A DNA stretch of 56,848 nucleotides from Janthinobacterium sp. ROICE36. Its GTDB lineage: Bacteria; Pseudomonadota; Gammaproteobacteria; Burkholderiales; Burkholderiaceae_D. The DNA lies in contig NZ_PEBS01000036.1 of NCBI RefSeq assembly GCF_002869965.1, positions 1-56,848 of the forward strand. The letters run 5' to 3'. Shown here piece by piece: positions 9,355 through 18,338 of this stretch. The position numbers were made by a program, and so were the translations under genes. The stretch's first letter is position 1, and each line of letters starts with the position of its first letter. The notes under the pieces are model-generated. The model was given only the letters and a program-made list of their open reading frames with translations. It was not told the origin of the DNA and did not search any database.

Positions 9355-9696
9355 TTAGTGGCTGCCTTCGCTGACCTGGTTGATCGTGTATTTCGGGATT
9401 TCGACGACGAGATCGGCCTCGGCCACGATGGACTGGCACGACAGGCGCGACACGGCTTCCAGGCCCCAGGCCTTGTCCAGCATGTCTTCTTCCAGTTCCG
9501 TCGCTTCGTTCAAGGATTCGATGCCTTCACGCACCAGCACGTGGCAGGTGGTGCAGGCGCACGATTTTTCGCAGGCATGCTCGATGTCGATGTCGTTTTC
9601 CAGCAGGATGTCGCAGATGGACTTGCCGGCCGGGGCTTCGATGACGGCGCCGTCCGGGCAAAGCTTGGCGTGCGGCAGGATAACGATTTGTGGCAT
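9355..9696 (-). CDS. fdx: ISC-type [2Fe-2S] ferredoxin
   Basis: A 113-residue adrenodoxin-type ferredoxin that supplies electrons during Fe-S cluster assembly. Cluster ligands are Cys42, Cys48, Cys51 and Cys87, with the extra conserved Cys46 (HACEKSCACTTCHV). The gene lies between hscA (67 bases upstream) and iscX (one base downstream), the standard isc order. Confidence 0.96.
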   Translation of the reverse strand: MPQIVILPHAKLCPDGAVIEAPAGKSICDILLENDIDIEHACEKSCACTTCHVLVREGIESLNEATELEEDMLDKAWGLEAVSRLSCQSIVAEADLVVEIPKYTINQVSEGSH

Positions 9697-9763
9697 GGTT
9701 TCTTCTTTCAGTCTGTCATTCGGAGCGCGGCCGCAGCATCGGCGGCGCGCTGTTCAATTAGTT

Positions 9764-11644
9764 TTATACGACTTGATCCAGGGACTTGCCCTTCAGGGCA
9801 GTGCGCACGCTGCGGTCCATGCGGCGCGAGGCGAAATCCTCGGTGCCGTCGGCGAGCGCCTCGATCGCCAGCTTCAAGGCCTGGTGGTCGATGGCGCCGC
9901 TCTGCGATTGCGCAATGGCGTCGCGCACCTTGTTCATCAAGCCATCCACGGTGAGGCGTTCCGCATCTGCCAGCAAGCCGCCGTCTTCATCGAGCGCCGA
10001 CTGCGTGGCCAGCAGGATGCGTTCTGCTTCCACCTGCTCTTCGCGCAGCGCGCGCGCCACCATGTCGACGTCGGCCGAGGTGTACGACTCTTGCAGCATG
10101 CGGGCGATATCATCGTCGCCCAGGCCGTAGGCCGGCTTGACGCTGATCGACGCTTCCACGCCCGAGCGCAGTTCGCGCGCCGAGACGGACAGCAAGCCAT
10201 CCGCATCGACCTGATAGGTAATGCGGATGCGCGCGGCGCCCGCCACCATCGGCGGAATGCCACGCAGCTCGAAGCGCGCCAGCGAACGGCAGTCGCTCAC
10301 CAGTTCGCGCTCGCCCTGCAGCACGTGCACGGCCAGCGCCGTCTGGCCATCTTTAAATGTCGTGAATTCCTGCGCGCGCGCGCAGGGAATCGTTGAATTG
10401 CGCGGGATGATCTTTTCCACCAGGCCGCCCATGGTCTCGATGCCCAAGGAGAGCGGGATCACGTCCAGCAGCAGCCAGTCGTCGCCGGCGGCGCGGTTGC
10501 CGGCCAGCAAGTTCGCCTGGATGGCCGCGCCCAGCGCCACCACTTTGTCCGGGTCGATATTCGCGTGCGGCGTCGTGTGGAAAAATTCGCTGACGGCACG
10601 CTGCACGTGCGGCATGCGCGTGGCGCCGCCCACCATCACCACGCCGTCGACGTCGTCTGCATCCACGTTCGCGTCGCGCAAGGCCTTCTTGATGGCGCTC
10701 ATGGTCTTGCCCACCAGGTGCTGCGTCATGGCGGCAAATTCCGTTGCCGTGATGCGCAGGTGGATCTCTTCGCCCGAGTTCAGGGCCGCATCGATCATCG
10801 TTTCCGACTTGGTCGACAGCGTTTCCTTGATCTCGCGCGCCTTCACCATCAGGATGGCCGTGTCTTCGTCCGACAAGGGCGCCAGCTTGGCGTGCTCGCT
10901 GATCCAGCAGAACAGGCGGCGGTCGAAATCGTCGCCGCCCAGGGCCGAGTCGCCGCCCGTGGACAGCACTTCAAACACGCCCTTGCTCAGTTTCAGGATC
11001 GAGATGTCGAAAGTGCCACCACCGAGGTCGTATACGGCGTACACGCCTTCGGAGGCGTTGTCGAGGCCATACGCGATGGCGGCGGCGGTCGGCTCGCTCA
11101 AGAGGCGCAAGACATTGATGCCGGCCAATTGCGCCGCATCTTTCGTGGCCTGGCGCTGCGCATCGTCAAAGTAGGCGGGCACGGTAATCACGGCGCCCAC
11201 CAGGTCGTCGCCCAGCGAGTCTTCCGCGCGCTGGCGCAGCGTGGCGAGGATTTGCGCCGACACTTCGACGGGGCTTTTCACGCCGGCCACGGTTTTCAGC
11301 TGCACCATGCCAGGCGTATCCTGGAAATCGTAGGGCAGGTTTTCCGCGTAGGCGATGTCGGCCAGGCCACGGCCCATGAAGCGCTTCACGGACACGATGG
11401 TGTTCTTCGGGTCGGTAGTTTGCGCGGACAGGGCCTTGTAGCCAATGTTCGCATGGCCGTTCGGCAGGTAGCGCACGACGGAAGGCAGCAGGGAGCGCCC
11501 GTCTTCGTCGTTGAGCACCTCGGGAATGCTGTTGCGGACAGTGGCGACCAGGGAATTGGTGGTGCCCAGATCGATGCCGACGGCCAGCCGGTGCTGGTGC
11601 GGCGCGGTCGACATGCCTGGTTCGGAAATTTGCAGAAGTGCCAT
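9764..11644 (-). CDS. hscA: Fe-S protein assembly chaperone HscA (Hsp70 family)
   Basis: A 626-residue specialised Hsp70. The ATPase domain shows [27 protein letters not shown] and [11 protein letters not shown]; a substrate-binding domain (about 390-500) and helical lid follow. HscA with HscB recognises IscU and drives transfer of clusters to acceptor proteins. The length matches the HscA branch rather than DnaK. It lies 88 bases downstream of hscB in the isc operon. Confidence 0.97.
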   Translation of the reverse strand: MALLQISEPGMSTAPHQHRLAVGIDLGTTNSLVATVRNSIPEVLNDEDGRSLLPSVVRYLPNGHANIGYKALSAQTTDPKNTIVSVKRFMGRGLADIAYAENLPYDFQDTPGMVQLKTVAGVKSPVEVSAQILATLRQRAEDSLGDDLVGAVITVPAYFDDAQRQATKDAAQLAGINVLRLLSEPTAAAIAYGLDNASEGVYAVYDLGGGTFDISILKLSKGVFEVLSTGGDSALGGDDFDRRLFCWISEHAKLAPLSDEDTAILMVKAREIKETLSTKSETMIDAALNSGEEIHLRITATEFAAMTQHLVGKTMSAIKKALRDANVDADDVDGVVMVGGATRMPHVQRAVSEFFHTTPHANIDPDKVVALGAAIQANLLAGNRAAGDDWLLLDVIPLSLGIETMGGLVEKIIPRNSTIPCARAQEFTTFKDGQTALAVHVLQGERELVSDCRSLARFELRGIPPMVAGAARIRITYQVDADGLLSVSARELRSGVEASISVKPAYGLGDDDIARMLQESYTSADVDMVARALREEQVEAERILLATQSALDEDGGLLADAERLTVDGLMNKVRDAIAQSQSGAIDHQALKLAIEALADGTEDFASRRMDRSVRTALKGKSLDQVV

Positions 11645-11732
11645 TGTATTCGTGCCTCGATTAATTTTGTGCGTGGTGCTGCTGATGCCTGTCGCGCATT
11701 ATAAGACGCGCGCCGGACTGGCGCTTGGTCAG

Positions 11733-12248
11733 TCAGGCTTCCATGGCCTCGTAGGCAAAGCGGACTTCTTCGCCGAATTTGTCGAGGAACATCAGGGCGC
11801 GCACGCTTTGCGCGGCATTCACATAGTCGGCGGTGTCGAACTGGGCCGCCACCTGGGCCAGCAGTGCCTTGCGTTCGCCGCGCAACTGGCGGTCCAGGGC
11901 GTCGAGCGCGTCGGCATCCTTGCCTGCGCGCGCCTCGCCCAGTTCCTCGCGCCATTCCATCTGCTGCATCAGAAAGCTGACGGGCATGGCCGTGTTCGAT
12001 TCCGTCTGTAAATCGACGCCATTCAGTTCGCACAGGTATTGCGCGCGCTTTTGCGGGCTTTTCAGGGTTTGATAGGCTTCATTGGCGCGCGTGGCCCATT
12101 GCATTGCCACGCGCTTTTCAGCGCTGCTGGCGTTGATGAAACGGTCCGGATGAACCTTGCCCTGCACGTCGCGGTAGGCCGCGTCGAGCGCGCTCATGTC
12201 GAGCCCGAACTGCGCCGGCAACTGGAATAATTCGAAGTGGTTTTGCAT
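11733..12248 (-). CDS. hscB: Fe-S protein assembly co-chaperone HscB
   Basis: A 171-residue J-protein with an N-terminal J domain (HFELFQLPAQFGLDMSALDAAY, HPDRF replacing HPDK-F, NEAYQTLKSP) and a C-terminal helical bundle that binds IscU. It stimulates the HscA ATPase and delivers IscU to it. It sits between iscA and hscA on the minus strand. Confidence 0.96.
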   Translation of the reverse strand: MQNHFELFQLPAQFGLDMSALDAAYRDVQGKVHPDRFINASSAEKRVAMQWATRANEAYQTLKSPQKRAQYLCELNGVDLQTESNTAMPVSFLMQQMEWREELGEARAGKDADALDALDRQLRGERKALLAQVAAQFDTADYVNAAQSVRALMFLDKFGEEVRFAYEAMEA

Positions 12249-12314
12249 AATGGTCGGTGGTCGCTGTACCGCAATCGATGGGTACAGCGCACCGACCGGG
12301 GTCTTGCCAGCTGT

Positions 12315-12635
12315 TTAAATCCTGAAGGACTCGCCGCAGCCGCAGGCGTCTTTTTCGTTCGGATTGTGGAACTTGAAGCCTTCGTTCAAGCCTTCGCGCG
12401 CGAAATCGAGTTCCGTGCCGTCGATGTAAGGCAAGCTTTTCGGGTCGACGAAGACTTTCACGCCGTGCGATTCGAAAACGCTGTCTTCGGCCGCCACTTC
12501 ATCGACATATTCAAGCTTGTAGGCCAGGCCCGAGCAGCCCGTGGTGCGCACGCCAAAGCGCAGGCCCATGCCCTTGCCGCGCCGTTCGATATAACGGTTG
12601 ATGTGTTTCGCCGCTTTTTCGGTCAGTGTGATCAT
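12315..12635 (-). CDS. iscA: Iron-sulfur assembly/A-type carrier protein IscA
   Basis: A 106-residue A-type carrier with the three conserved cysteines: Cys34 ([13 protein letters not shown]) and Cys98 and Cys100 (ACGCGESF). It carries Fe-S clusters, mainly for [4Fe-4S] maturation. It is located between iscU and hscB. Confidence 0.97.
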   Translation of the reverse strand: MITLTEKAAKHINRYIERRGKGMGLRFGVRTTGCSGLAYKLEYVDEVAAEDSVFESHGVKVFVDPKSLPYIDGTELDFAREGLNEGFKFHNPNEKDACGCGESFRI

Positions 12636-12686
12636 GTATTTCTCCGCGCCTGCCCCAGGCCTTGCGGCACGGGGCAGAATGCAAAC

Positions 12687-13076
12687 TTAGGCCGCAGCCG
12701 GATGACGGGTTTTATAATCAAGCACGGCGGCCTTGATCGCGTCTTCCGCCAAAATGGAGCAGTGGATTTTCACCGGCGGCAGGGCCAGTTCTTCGGCGAT
12801 CTGCGTGTTCTTGATGGCCAGCGCCTGGTCCAGGGTCTTGCCCTTGACCCATTCGGTCACCAGCGAGCTCGAGGCGATGGCCGAACCGCAGCCATAGGTC
12901 TTGAATTTCGCATCTTCGATCAGGCCATCGGCGCCGACCTTGATCTGCAGTTTCATCACGTCGCCGCAGGCGGGCGCGCCCACCATGCCGGTGCCGATGG
13001 TTTCATCACCCTTGTCGAAAGCGCCCACGTTGCGCGGGTTTTCGTAGTGATCGAGTACTTTGTCCGAGTAAGCCAT
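12687..13076 (-). CDS. iscU: Fe-S cluster scaffold protein IscU
   Basis: A 129-residue scaffold on which clusters are built. The ligands Cys37 (with Asp39 in APACGDV), Cys63 (YGCGSA) and His105/Cys106 are all present. The LPPVK motif recognised by HscA is intact at about residues 99-103. The gene follows iscS by 54 bases. Confidence 0.98.
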   Translation of the reverse strand: MAYSDKVLDHYENPRNVGAFDKGDETIGTGMVGAPACGDVMKLQIKVGADGLIEDAKFKTYGCGSAIASSSLVTEWVKGKTLDQALAIKNTQIAEELALPPVKIHCSILAEDAIKAAVLDYKTRHPAAA

Positions 13077-13130
13077 TTTGATGCTCCTTTAATATTCTTG
13101 CCGGCCCCGTGAGCGGAGCCTTCGTGATGG

Positions 13131-14384
13131 TTAGTGTGCCGCCCATTGAATCGAATTGATATCGATTCCCTCTTTGAACATGTCCCACAGGGGCGACAGC
13201 TCACGCAATTTGTGCACTTTCGATTTCAGCAGGTTCACGGCGAAGTCGATGTCTTCCTCGGTCGAGAAGCGGCCGATGGTGAAGCGGATCGAGCTGTGCG
13301 CCAGTTCGTCGCTGCGGCCCAGGGCGCGCAGCACGTACGATGGCTCCAGGCTGGCCGAGGTGCAGGCCGAACCGGACGACACGGCGATATCCTTGATCGC
13401 CATGATCAGCGACTCGCCTTCAACGTAGTTGAAGCTGACGTTCAGGTTGTGCGGCACGCGGTGCTCCATGTCGCCGTTGATGTAAACTTCTTCGATCTCT
13501 TGCAAGCCCTTGGCCAGGCGGTCGCGCAAGGCCTTGATGCGGCCGATCTCGCTGTCCATTTCTTCCTTGGCGATGCGGAAGCTCTCGCCCATGCCGACGA
13601 TCTGGTGCGTCGGCAGGGTGCCCGAACGCAGGCCGCGCTCATGGCCGCCACCGTGCATTTGCGCTTCCAGGCGCACGCGCGGCTTGCGGCAGACGTACAG
13701 GGCGCCCACGCCTTTCGGTCCGTAGGTTTTATGCGCTGTGAAGGTCATCAGGTCAACCTTGGTCTTTTGCAGGTCGATGACGACCTTGCCCGTCGCTTGC
13801 GCGGCGTCGCAATGGAAGATGATGCCTTTCGAGCGGCAGAACACGCCGATCTCGTCGATCGGCTGGATCACGCCGATTTCGTTGTTCACCAACATCACCG
13901 ACACGAGGATGGTGTCCGGGCGCACGGCTGCGGCCAGTTGCTCGACGGTGATCAGCCCGTTGTCCTGCGGTTCCAGATACGTTGCTTCAAAGCCGACGCG
14001 TTCCAGTTCGCGCACCGTGTCGAGCACCGATTTATGCTCGGTCTTGACGGTGATGATGTGCTTGCCCTTGGTCTTGTAGAACTGCGCCGCACCCTTGATG
14101 GCCAGGTTGTTGCTTTCCGTCGCGCCGGAAGTCCAGATGATTTCGCGCGGATCGGCGTTCACCAGGGCCGCCACGTAGCCACGCGCTTCTTCCACGGCTT
14201 TTTCCGCCGTCCAGCCATACATGTGGCTGCGCGATGCCGGATTGCCGAACTGCTCGCGCAGATAAGGAATCATCTTGTCGGCGACGCGTGGATCGATCGG
14301 CGTGGTGGCCGAGTAATCCATATAGATCGGAAAATGCGGTGCGGTTTCAAAGTGCACTTGGCCTACGTTTTTTTCAGGGGCGTT
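13131..14384 (-). CDS. iscS: Cysteine desulfurase IscS
   Basis: A 417-residue PLP enzyme that takes sulfur from cysteine as a persulfide and passes it to IscU, and in other bacteria also to thiolation and cofactor pathways. The PLP lysine is Lys220 ([10 protein letters not shown]) and the persulfide-carrying cysteine is Cys342 ([11 protein letters not shown]). The ATG at 14384 (MNAPEKN) is preferred over one nine codons upstream because a GGAG ribosome site lies about 6 bases before it. The N-terminus is about 14 residues longer than that of E. coli IscS. Confidence 0.97.
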   Translation of the reverse strand, partial: NAPEKNVGQVHFETAPHFPIYMDYSATTPIDPRVADKMIPYLREQFGNPASRSHMYGWTAEKAVEEARGYVAALVNADPREIIWTSGATESNNLAIKGAAQFYKTKGKHIITVKTEHKSVLDTVRELERVGFEATYLEPQDNGLITVEQLAAAVRPDTILVSVMLVNNEIGVIQPIDEIGVFCRSKGIIFHCDAAQATGKVVIDLQKTKVDLMTFTAHKTYGPKGVGALYVCRKPRVRLEAQMHGGGHERGLRSGTLPTHQIVGMGESFRIAKEEMDSEIGRIKALRDRLAKGLQEIEEVYINGDMEHRVPHNLNVSFNYVEGESLIMAIKDIAVSSGSACTSASLEPSYVLRALGRSDELAHSSIRFTIGRFSTEEDIDFAVNLLKSKVHKLRELSPLWDMFKEGIDINSIQWAAH

Positions 14385-14429
14385 CATCAATAACTCCAAT
14401 GCAATCAGCAACTTAGTATTTTGTATTTA

Positions 14430-14906
14430 TCAACCGAGGGCGGCGTGGTTACGGTGCATCACCATCACGCTTTGCTCGGCAATCTTTTGTCTCTGCTGGT
14501 CGACCAGGTCCTGCAGCGACACAGAATCCAGATAATCGACCATTTTTTCGTTGAGTGTGGACCACAACTCATGCGTCATGCAGCGCGCACCCGTGGCCGC
14601 GTCGGCGCCGTGGCAATGTTCCTTGCCGCCGCACTGCGTAGCGTCCAGCGGCTCATCGACGGCGATGATGATGTCGGCCACCGTTACTTTGTCTGCACGG
14701 CGCGCCAGGCTGTAGCCGCCGCCGGGGCCGCGGATCGATTCGACGATTTCATGCCGGCGCAGCTTGCCGAACAGCTGTTCCAGGTAGGACAGGGAAATCG
14801 ACTGGCGCTGGCTGATGCCGGACAAGGTGACCGGTCCCTTGCCCTGGCGAAGGGCAAGATCAATCATAGCTGTCACGGCAAAACGGCCTTTTGTAGTCAG
14901 ACGCAT
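14430..14906 (-). CDS. iscR: Fe-S cluster-sensing transcription regulator IscR (Rrf2 family)
   Basis: A 158-residue winged-helix repressor that carries a [2Fe-2S] cluster and represses the isc operon when clusters are plentiful. The start MRLTTKGRFAVTAMIDLAL is canonical, so ATG 14906 is preferred over the frame starting five codons earlier. Cluster ligands are Cys92, Cys98, Cys109 and His112. The spacing between the second and third cysteine is 10 residues rather than the 5 of E. coli (C-x5-C-x5-C-x2-H). It is the first gene of the isc operon. Confidence 0.95.
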   Translation of the reverse strand: MRLTTKGRFAVTAMIDLALRQGKGPVTLSGISQRQSISLSYLEQLFGKLRRHEIVESIRGPGGGYSLARRADKVTVADIIIAVDEPLDATQCGGKEHCHGADAATGARCMTHELWSTLNEKMVDYLDSVSLQDLVDQQRQKIAEQSVMVMHRNHAALG

Positions 14907-14963
14907 ACATCCTCGGTTCAACTAGTTTAAAATATTGCGGCTTTTCAACTTCTCAAACCCTGA

Positions 14964-14988
14964 GTAGTTGAATGATTTAGTCAAGTAT
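14964..14988 (-). promoter_or_regulatory. IscR type-1 binding site (autoregulation of isc)
   Basis: Read on the minus strand, this 25-base stretch fits the E. coli type-1 consensus ATASYYGACTRWWWYAGTCRRSTAT at about 23 of 25 positions; the departures are the G of AGTC and the final T. It overlaps the -10 box of the predicted promoter and the region just after it, so bound IscR would block RNA polymerase. Confidence 0.8.
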
Positions 14989-15012
14989 AACAAATTCGGC
15001 AGGGTTTGTCAG
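14984..15012 (-). promoter_or_regulatory. Sigma-70 promoter of the isc operon
   Basis: On the minus strand, -35 CTGACA (15012-15007) and -10 TATACT (14989-14984) are separated by exactly 17 bases; each differs from consensus at one base. The start point would fall about 70 bases upstream of the iscR ATG, inside the IscR box. Confidence 0.7.
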
Positions 15013-15095
15013 AGCGCCCCTCGATGACCACAGGGCTGGCAGGGGCATATCCGGCCGCGCCAGGCGCGGCGGCTTCGGGAAAACAACAGTACTCG

Positions 15096-15647
15096 TCACG
15101 CGCGCAGAGCGCTGCGCACTTTCATCAGTTCAAAACCCAACAGATTCAAGCCGTCCCAGGTGGCGGGGTCCAGGATGCGCGAATTGTCCGACGCCAGGCC
15201 CACGCCCCAGATGCGGTCGACGGGACTGGCTTCGACAATGATGCGCTCGCCCGTGCCCAGCAAGAACTTGCGCAGCGCGGCTTTTTGCGAGAACTTGGCA
15301 AAGTTGCCATCGAAGACGATGCCGGCGCGCGCCGCTTCCCACACCCTGGCGTCAAAGTTCGCCACTTCACGCCCCAGCTTTTTCACTTCCGACGGCCGCC
15401 CGGCCGCCACGATGCGCGCCTGCACGACCGTGTCGCCAAACAGGGCCGCCTTTTGCGCCATCATGTAATGCTCGGCCGTGGCATACGTCACGCCAGCAAG
15501 GCTGAACGGCGACGGAAACCACTGACTGAAGCAACTTTTGTCGGGCACTTGCGGCTGCGCCGGCGTGTGTCCCCAGAAATACAGATAATCGGGCACGCCG
15601 CCCGCCGCTATCCACGCCGTCAATTCTTCCACATTACTGATTTGCAT
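15096..15647 (-). CDS. NADAR domain protein (YbiA-like N-glycosidase fold)
   Basis: A 183-residue NADAR/DUF1768 protein: LYFWGH near the start, CFSQWFPSPFSLAGVTYATAEHYMMAQKA (the Q/E-H-YMMxxKA signature), and a C-terminal NRIWG-like DRIWGVGLASDN. Characterised members cleave N-glycosidic bonds; YbiA acts on riboflavin intermediates and other NADARs remove ADP-ribose from guanine in DNA. Which applies here cannot be read from sequence. The ATG at 15647 is chosen for its GGGGA ribosome site; a longer start at 15689 would overlap the upstream gene. Confidence 0.88.
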   Translation of the reverse strand: MQISNVEELTAWIAAGGVPDYLYFWGHTPAQPQVPDKSCFSQWFPSPFSLAGVTYATAEHYMMAQKAALFGDTVVQARIVAAGRPSEVKKLGREVANFDARVWEAARAGIVFDGNFAKFSQKAALRKFLLGTGERIIVEASPVDRIWGVGLASDNSRILDPATWDGLNLLGFELMKVRSALRA

Positions 15648-15685
15648 ATTCCCCGCACTTCCGCCAGACAGGCGATGATTCAAGC

Positions 15686-16465
15686 TCAAGCACGCAATAG
15701 TTGCATCGGGCCAAACAAGGCCTGCATGTCACGATTGCCGATAAAGGACAGATTATACGGATGTTCCGCCGTCACCTGAGGCAGCATTGCCGCCACCGGC
15801 AAGCGTTTGATGAGCTCGGCAATCTTGCCCCACAACACCAATTGCGGCAAGGCCGCACCTCCCTGCTGCGCCAGCGCTTCCAGCACCACTTGCAGGAAAG
15901 GCAGCCAGCCGCGCGCATCCTGCACGGGCGGCACGTGGGCACGGAACACCAGCGCCGCGTTGAGCAGCAAAAAACCCTGCTCCGTCATCTTGCGCTGCAA
16001 GTCGGGCAGGGTCTGGATCACGCCGCTCTCTGGCAGCTGCGCGGCGGCGGCCACGGGCGCCATGGCCGCGCCGGACGTGTCGCCGCCCTGCAACTGGCCA
16101 TCGGCCACCAGCAGCATCTTCATGAAGTTGCGCAAGGAAGTGGCGCGGTTGACAGGCTTCGACAGGCCCGTCGCCGACCACAGGCTGCCGACGGCGCCAT
16201 CCATGAAACACACGCCCGTGGCGCTCTCGGCGCGCGGATACGGCCCCTCGCCCACCAGCACATGGCGCACCTGCGCCAGCGGCAGGGCGAAGGCGGCGAA
16301 CAGCCGGCCCTGCGTGGGCAGGTAATCGTCGACGGCCAGCGCCGGCAGGTAGGCGGGATCGGCCGCCATCACGGCGTGCAAGCCGCGCAGCAGGATGGGA
16401 CGCCAGGAAGCATGCGCCAGGAACAGGGCATCGGTGATGCTGGCAGGAACGATTGTTACGGTCAT
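15686..16465 (-). CDS. Uracil-DNA glycosylase-like protein with altered catalytic motif
   Basis: A 259-residue protein with the layout of the uracil-DNA glycosylase fold: VLVGEGPYPR at 70-78 where family 1 has GQDPYH, NRATSLRNFMKMLL, FLLLNAALVFRAH (UNG: LLLNxxLTVR), LPQLVLWGKIAELI and EHPYNLSFIGN at 234-244 (UNG: HPSPLS). The water-activating Asp of family 1 is Gly74 here and the motif's His is Pro77. Glu73 could serve instead, as in the GE-A-PG motif of families 4/5. The activity is therefore uncertain: an unusual glycosylase or a non-catalytic binder. The ATG at 16465 is preferred. The gene is immediately upstream of the NADAR gene, same strand. Confidence 0.75.
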   Translation of the reverse strand: MTVTIVPASITDALFLAHASWRPILLRGLHAVMAADPAYLPALAVDDYLPTQGRLFAAFALPLAQVRHVLVGEGPYPRAESATGVCFMDGAVGSLWSATGLSKPVNRATSLRNFMKMLLVADGQLQGGDTSGAAMAPVAAAAQLPESGVIQTLPDLQRKMTEQGFLLLNAALVFRAHVPPVQDARGWLPFLQVVLEALAQQGGAALPQLVLWGKIAELIKRLPVAAMLPQVTAEHPYNLSFIGNRDMQALFGPMQLLRA

Positions 16466-16544
16466 GGCGCGTAAAGTATTTGGGCAAACGCAAATTGTAG
16501 CGCACCGGCAAGCTCGCCTTGCCTGCCCACAATCCAGCACGCGC

Positions 16545-16578
16545 AAAAAAGCCCCGGCCGGCCTGCTGGCCGGGGCTG
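16545..16578 (-). terminator. Rho-independent terminator after maleylacetoacetate isomerase
   Basis: On the minus strand a GC-rich stem (AGCCCCGGCC paired with GGCCGGGGCT) is followed by six T residues. It lies 25 bases after the stop of the isomerase gene and separates that operon from the UDG-like gene. Confidence 0.9.
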
Positions 16579-16602
16579 TTCAGCGCTTGACGCGGATCAA
16601 AC

Positions 16603-17253
16603 CTATTCGGCGTCGGGTTGCTGCGACGGATGGGCGGCCACAAACGCCGGCAAGCCGGCGCAACGCGCGTGGATGCGCGCCACGCGCGGATAGGGCGCCA
16701 GGTTGATGGCGAAGCGCTGCGCATTGAACACTTGCGGCACCAGGCAGCAATCGGCCATCGTCGGGCTGTCGCCATGGCAGAACAGGCCCGTGCCGGAAGG
16801 GTCGCCCTGCGTCAGCAGCGCTTCCACGGCAGCCAGTCCCTCGGCCATCCAGTGACGGTACCACGCCTGCTTGGCCTCGTCCGACAACCCCAGGGTGTTT
16901 TTCAGGTACGTCAGGACGCGCAGATTCGTCAGCGGATGGGCATCGCAGGCGATCGCCAGCGCCAGCGCGCGCACGCGGGCGCGTCCCAGCGCGTCCGACG
17001 GCAGCAGCGGCACGGCTGGGCGCGTCTCGTCCAGGTATTCGAGCATCGCCAGCGACTGCGTCAGGATGGCGCCATCGTCATCGAGCGCCGGCACCAGGGC
17101 CGACGGATTGACGGTCCGGTAGGCGGGCAGCAGTTGCTGGCCGCCATCCTGCAGCAGGTGCACGGGTATGCTGTCGTAAGCGATGCCCTTTACATTGAGG
17201 GCAATGCGCACGCGGTAAGCGGCCGAACTGCGAAAGTAGGTGTACAGCTTCAT
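16603..17253 (-). CDS. maiA: Maleylacetoacetate isomerase (zeta-class glutathione transferase)
   Basis: A 216-residue zeta-class GST that isomerises maleylacetoacetate (or maleylpyruvate) to the fumaryl form with glutathione. The signature SSAAYRVRIALNVKGI gives the catalytic SSxxxRVRI; NPSALVPAL and the ESLAMLEYLDE-like QSLAMLEYLDE contact glutathione. It lies 14 bases downstream of the fumarylacetoacetate hydrolase gene, so the two consecutive steps are in one operon. Confidence 0.93.
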   Translation of the reverse strand: MKLYTYFRSSAAYRVRIALNVKGIAYDSIPVHLLQDGGQQLLPAYRTVNPSALVPALDDDGAILTQSLAMLEYLDETRPAVPLLPSDALGRARVRALALAIACDAHPLTNLRVLTYLKNTLGLSDEAKQAWYRHWMAEGLAAVEALLTQGDPSGTGLFCHGDSPTMADCCLVPQVFNAQRFAINLAPYPRVARIHARCAGLPAFVAAHPSQQPDAE

Positions 17254-17267
17254 GGGGCGCCCTCCCC

Positions 17268-18290
17268 TCAGGCGCGGCCGGCGTACAGCGCGACCGTCTG
17301 CTCGATGCTGCCAAAGATGCTGGCGCCCGCCGCGTCGCGCATCTCGATGCGCACCGTGTCGCCGAATTTCAGATACGCCGTTTTTGGCGCGCCGTGTTCG
17401 ATGGTTTCATACATGCGCACTTCGGCCAGGCAGCAGTAGCCCACGCCGCCGTTCTCGATGCTGGAACCAAACAGGTTGCCCTGCTTGTTCGATACGGTGC
17501 CGGAGCCGACGATGCTGCCGGCGCCCAGTTCGCGTGTCTTCGCCGCATGCGCCACCAGCTGCGCAAAATTGAAGGTCATGTCTTCGCCCGCATTCGGCTT
17601 GCCGAAAGGCTTGTCGTTCAAGTCGACTAGCAGCGGCAAATGCAGCTTGCTGTCCGCCCAGTGGCTTTCAAGTTCATCGGGCGTGACGGCGACGGGCGAG
17701 AATGCGCTGGCCGCCTTCGACTGGAAGAAGCCGAAACCCTTGGCCAGTTCGCCCGGGATCAGGTTGCGCAGCGAGACATCGTTGACCAGCATCACCAGGC
17801 GAATCGATGCTGCCGCTTCGGCCACGCTGGCACCCATGGCCACGTCGCCCGTGATGACGGCCACCTCGGCCTCCAGGTCGATGCCCCACTCTTCGGACAG
17901 GGCGAAGATGGGGTCGCGCGGGCCGATAAAGCTGTCCGAGCCGCCCTGGTACATCAGCGGGTCCGTGTAGAACGAGGCCGGCACTTCCGCGTTGCGCGCC
18001 TTGCGCACCAGTTCCACGTGGTTGATGTAGGCGGAACCGTCGGCCCACTGGTAGGCACGCGGCAGCGGCGAGTGGCACAATGCCGCGTCAAACGGCTGCG
18101 CGTCCGGCGCCTGGCCCGCGTTCAAGTTGGCGTACGCCTGCTCCAGCTTGGGCGCGACGGCGTCCCAGTTGTCGAGTGCCGCCTGCAGGGTGGGCGCGAT
18201 GGCGGCCACGCGCTGGTACTGGCGCAGGTCGCGGCTGACGAGGATCAGGGTGCCGTCGCGGCTGCCGTTTTTCAGGGTTGCGAGTTTCAT
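17268..18290 (-). CDS. Fumarylacetoacetate hydrolase family protein
   Basis: A 340-residue FAH-fold hydrolase expected to split fumarylacetoacetate into fumarate and acetoacetate, or a related acylpyruvate. Metal-ligand acidic residues appear in the DLEAEVAVITGDV region; NDVSLRNLIPGELAKGFGFFQSK and GSGTVSNKQGNLFGSS are the typical later motifs. An AAGGAACACC ribosome site precedes the ATG. It lies between the VOC gene and maiA, all in one direction. Confidence 0.92.
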   Translation of the reverse strand: MKLATLKNGSRDGTLILVSRDLRQYQRVAAIAPTLQAALDNWDAVAPKLEQAYANLNAGQAPDAQPFDAALCHSPLPRAYQWADGSAYINHVELVRKARNAEVPASFYTDPLMYQGGSDSFIGPRDPIFALSEEWGIDLEAEVAVITGDVAMGASVAEAAASIRLVMLVNDVSLRNLIPGELAKGFGFFQSKAASAFSPVAVTPDELESHWADSKLHLPLLVDLNDKPFGKPNAGEDMTFNFAQLVAHAAKTRELGAGSIVGSGTVSNKQGNLFGSSIENGGVGYCCLAEVRMYETIEHGAPKTAYLKFGDTVRIEMRDAAGASIFGSIEQTVALYAGRA

Positions 18291-18338
18291 GGTGTTCCTT
18301 GTTCGGTATATGTTTCAGAGAGTGTCGCTGCGGGGCGC

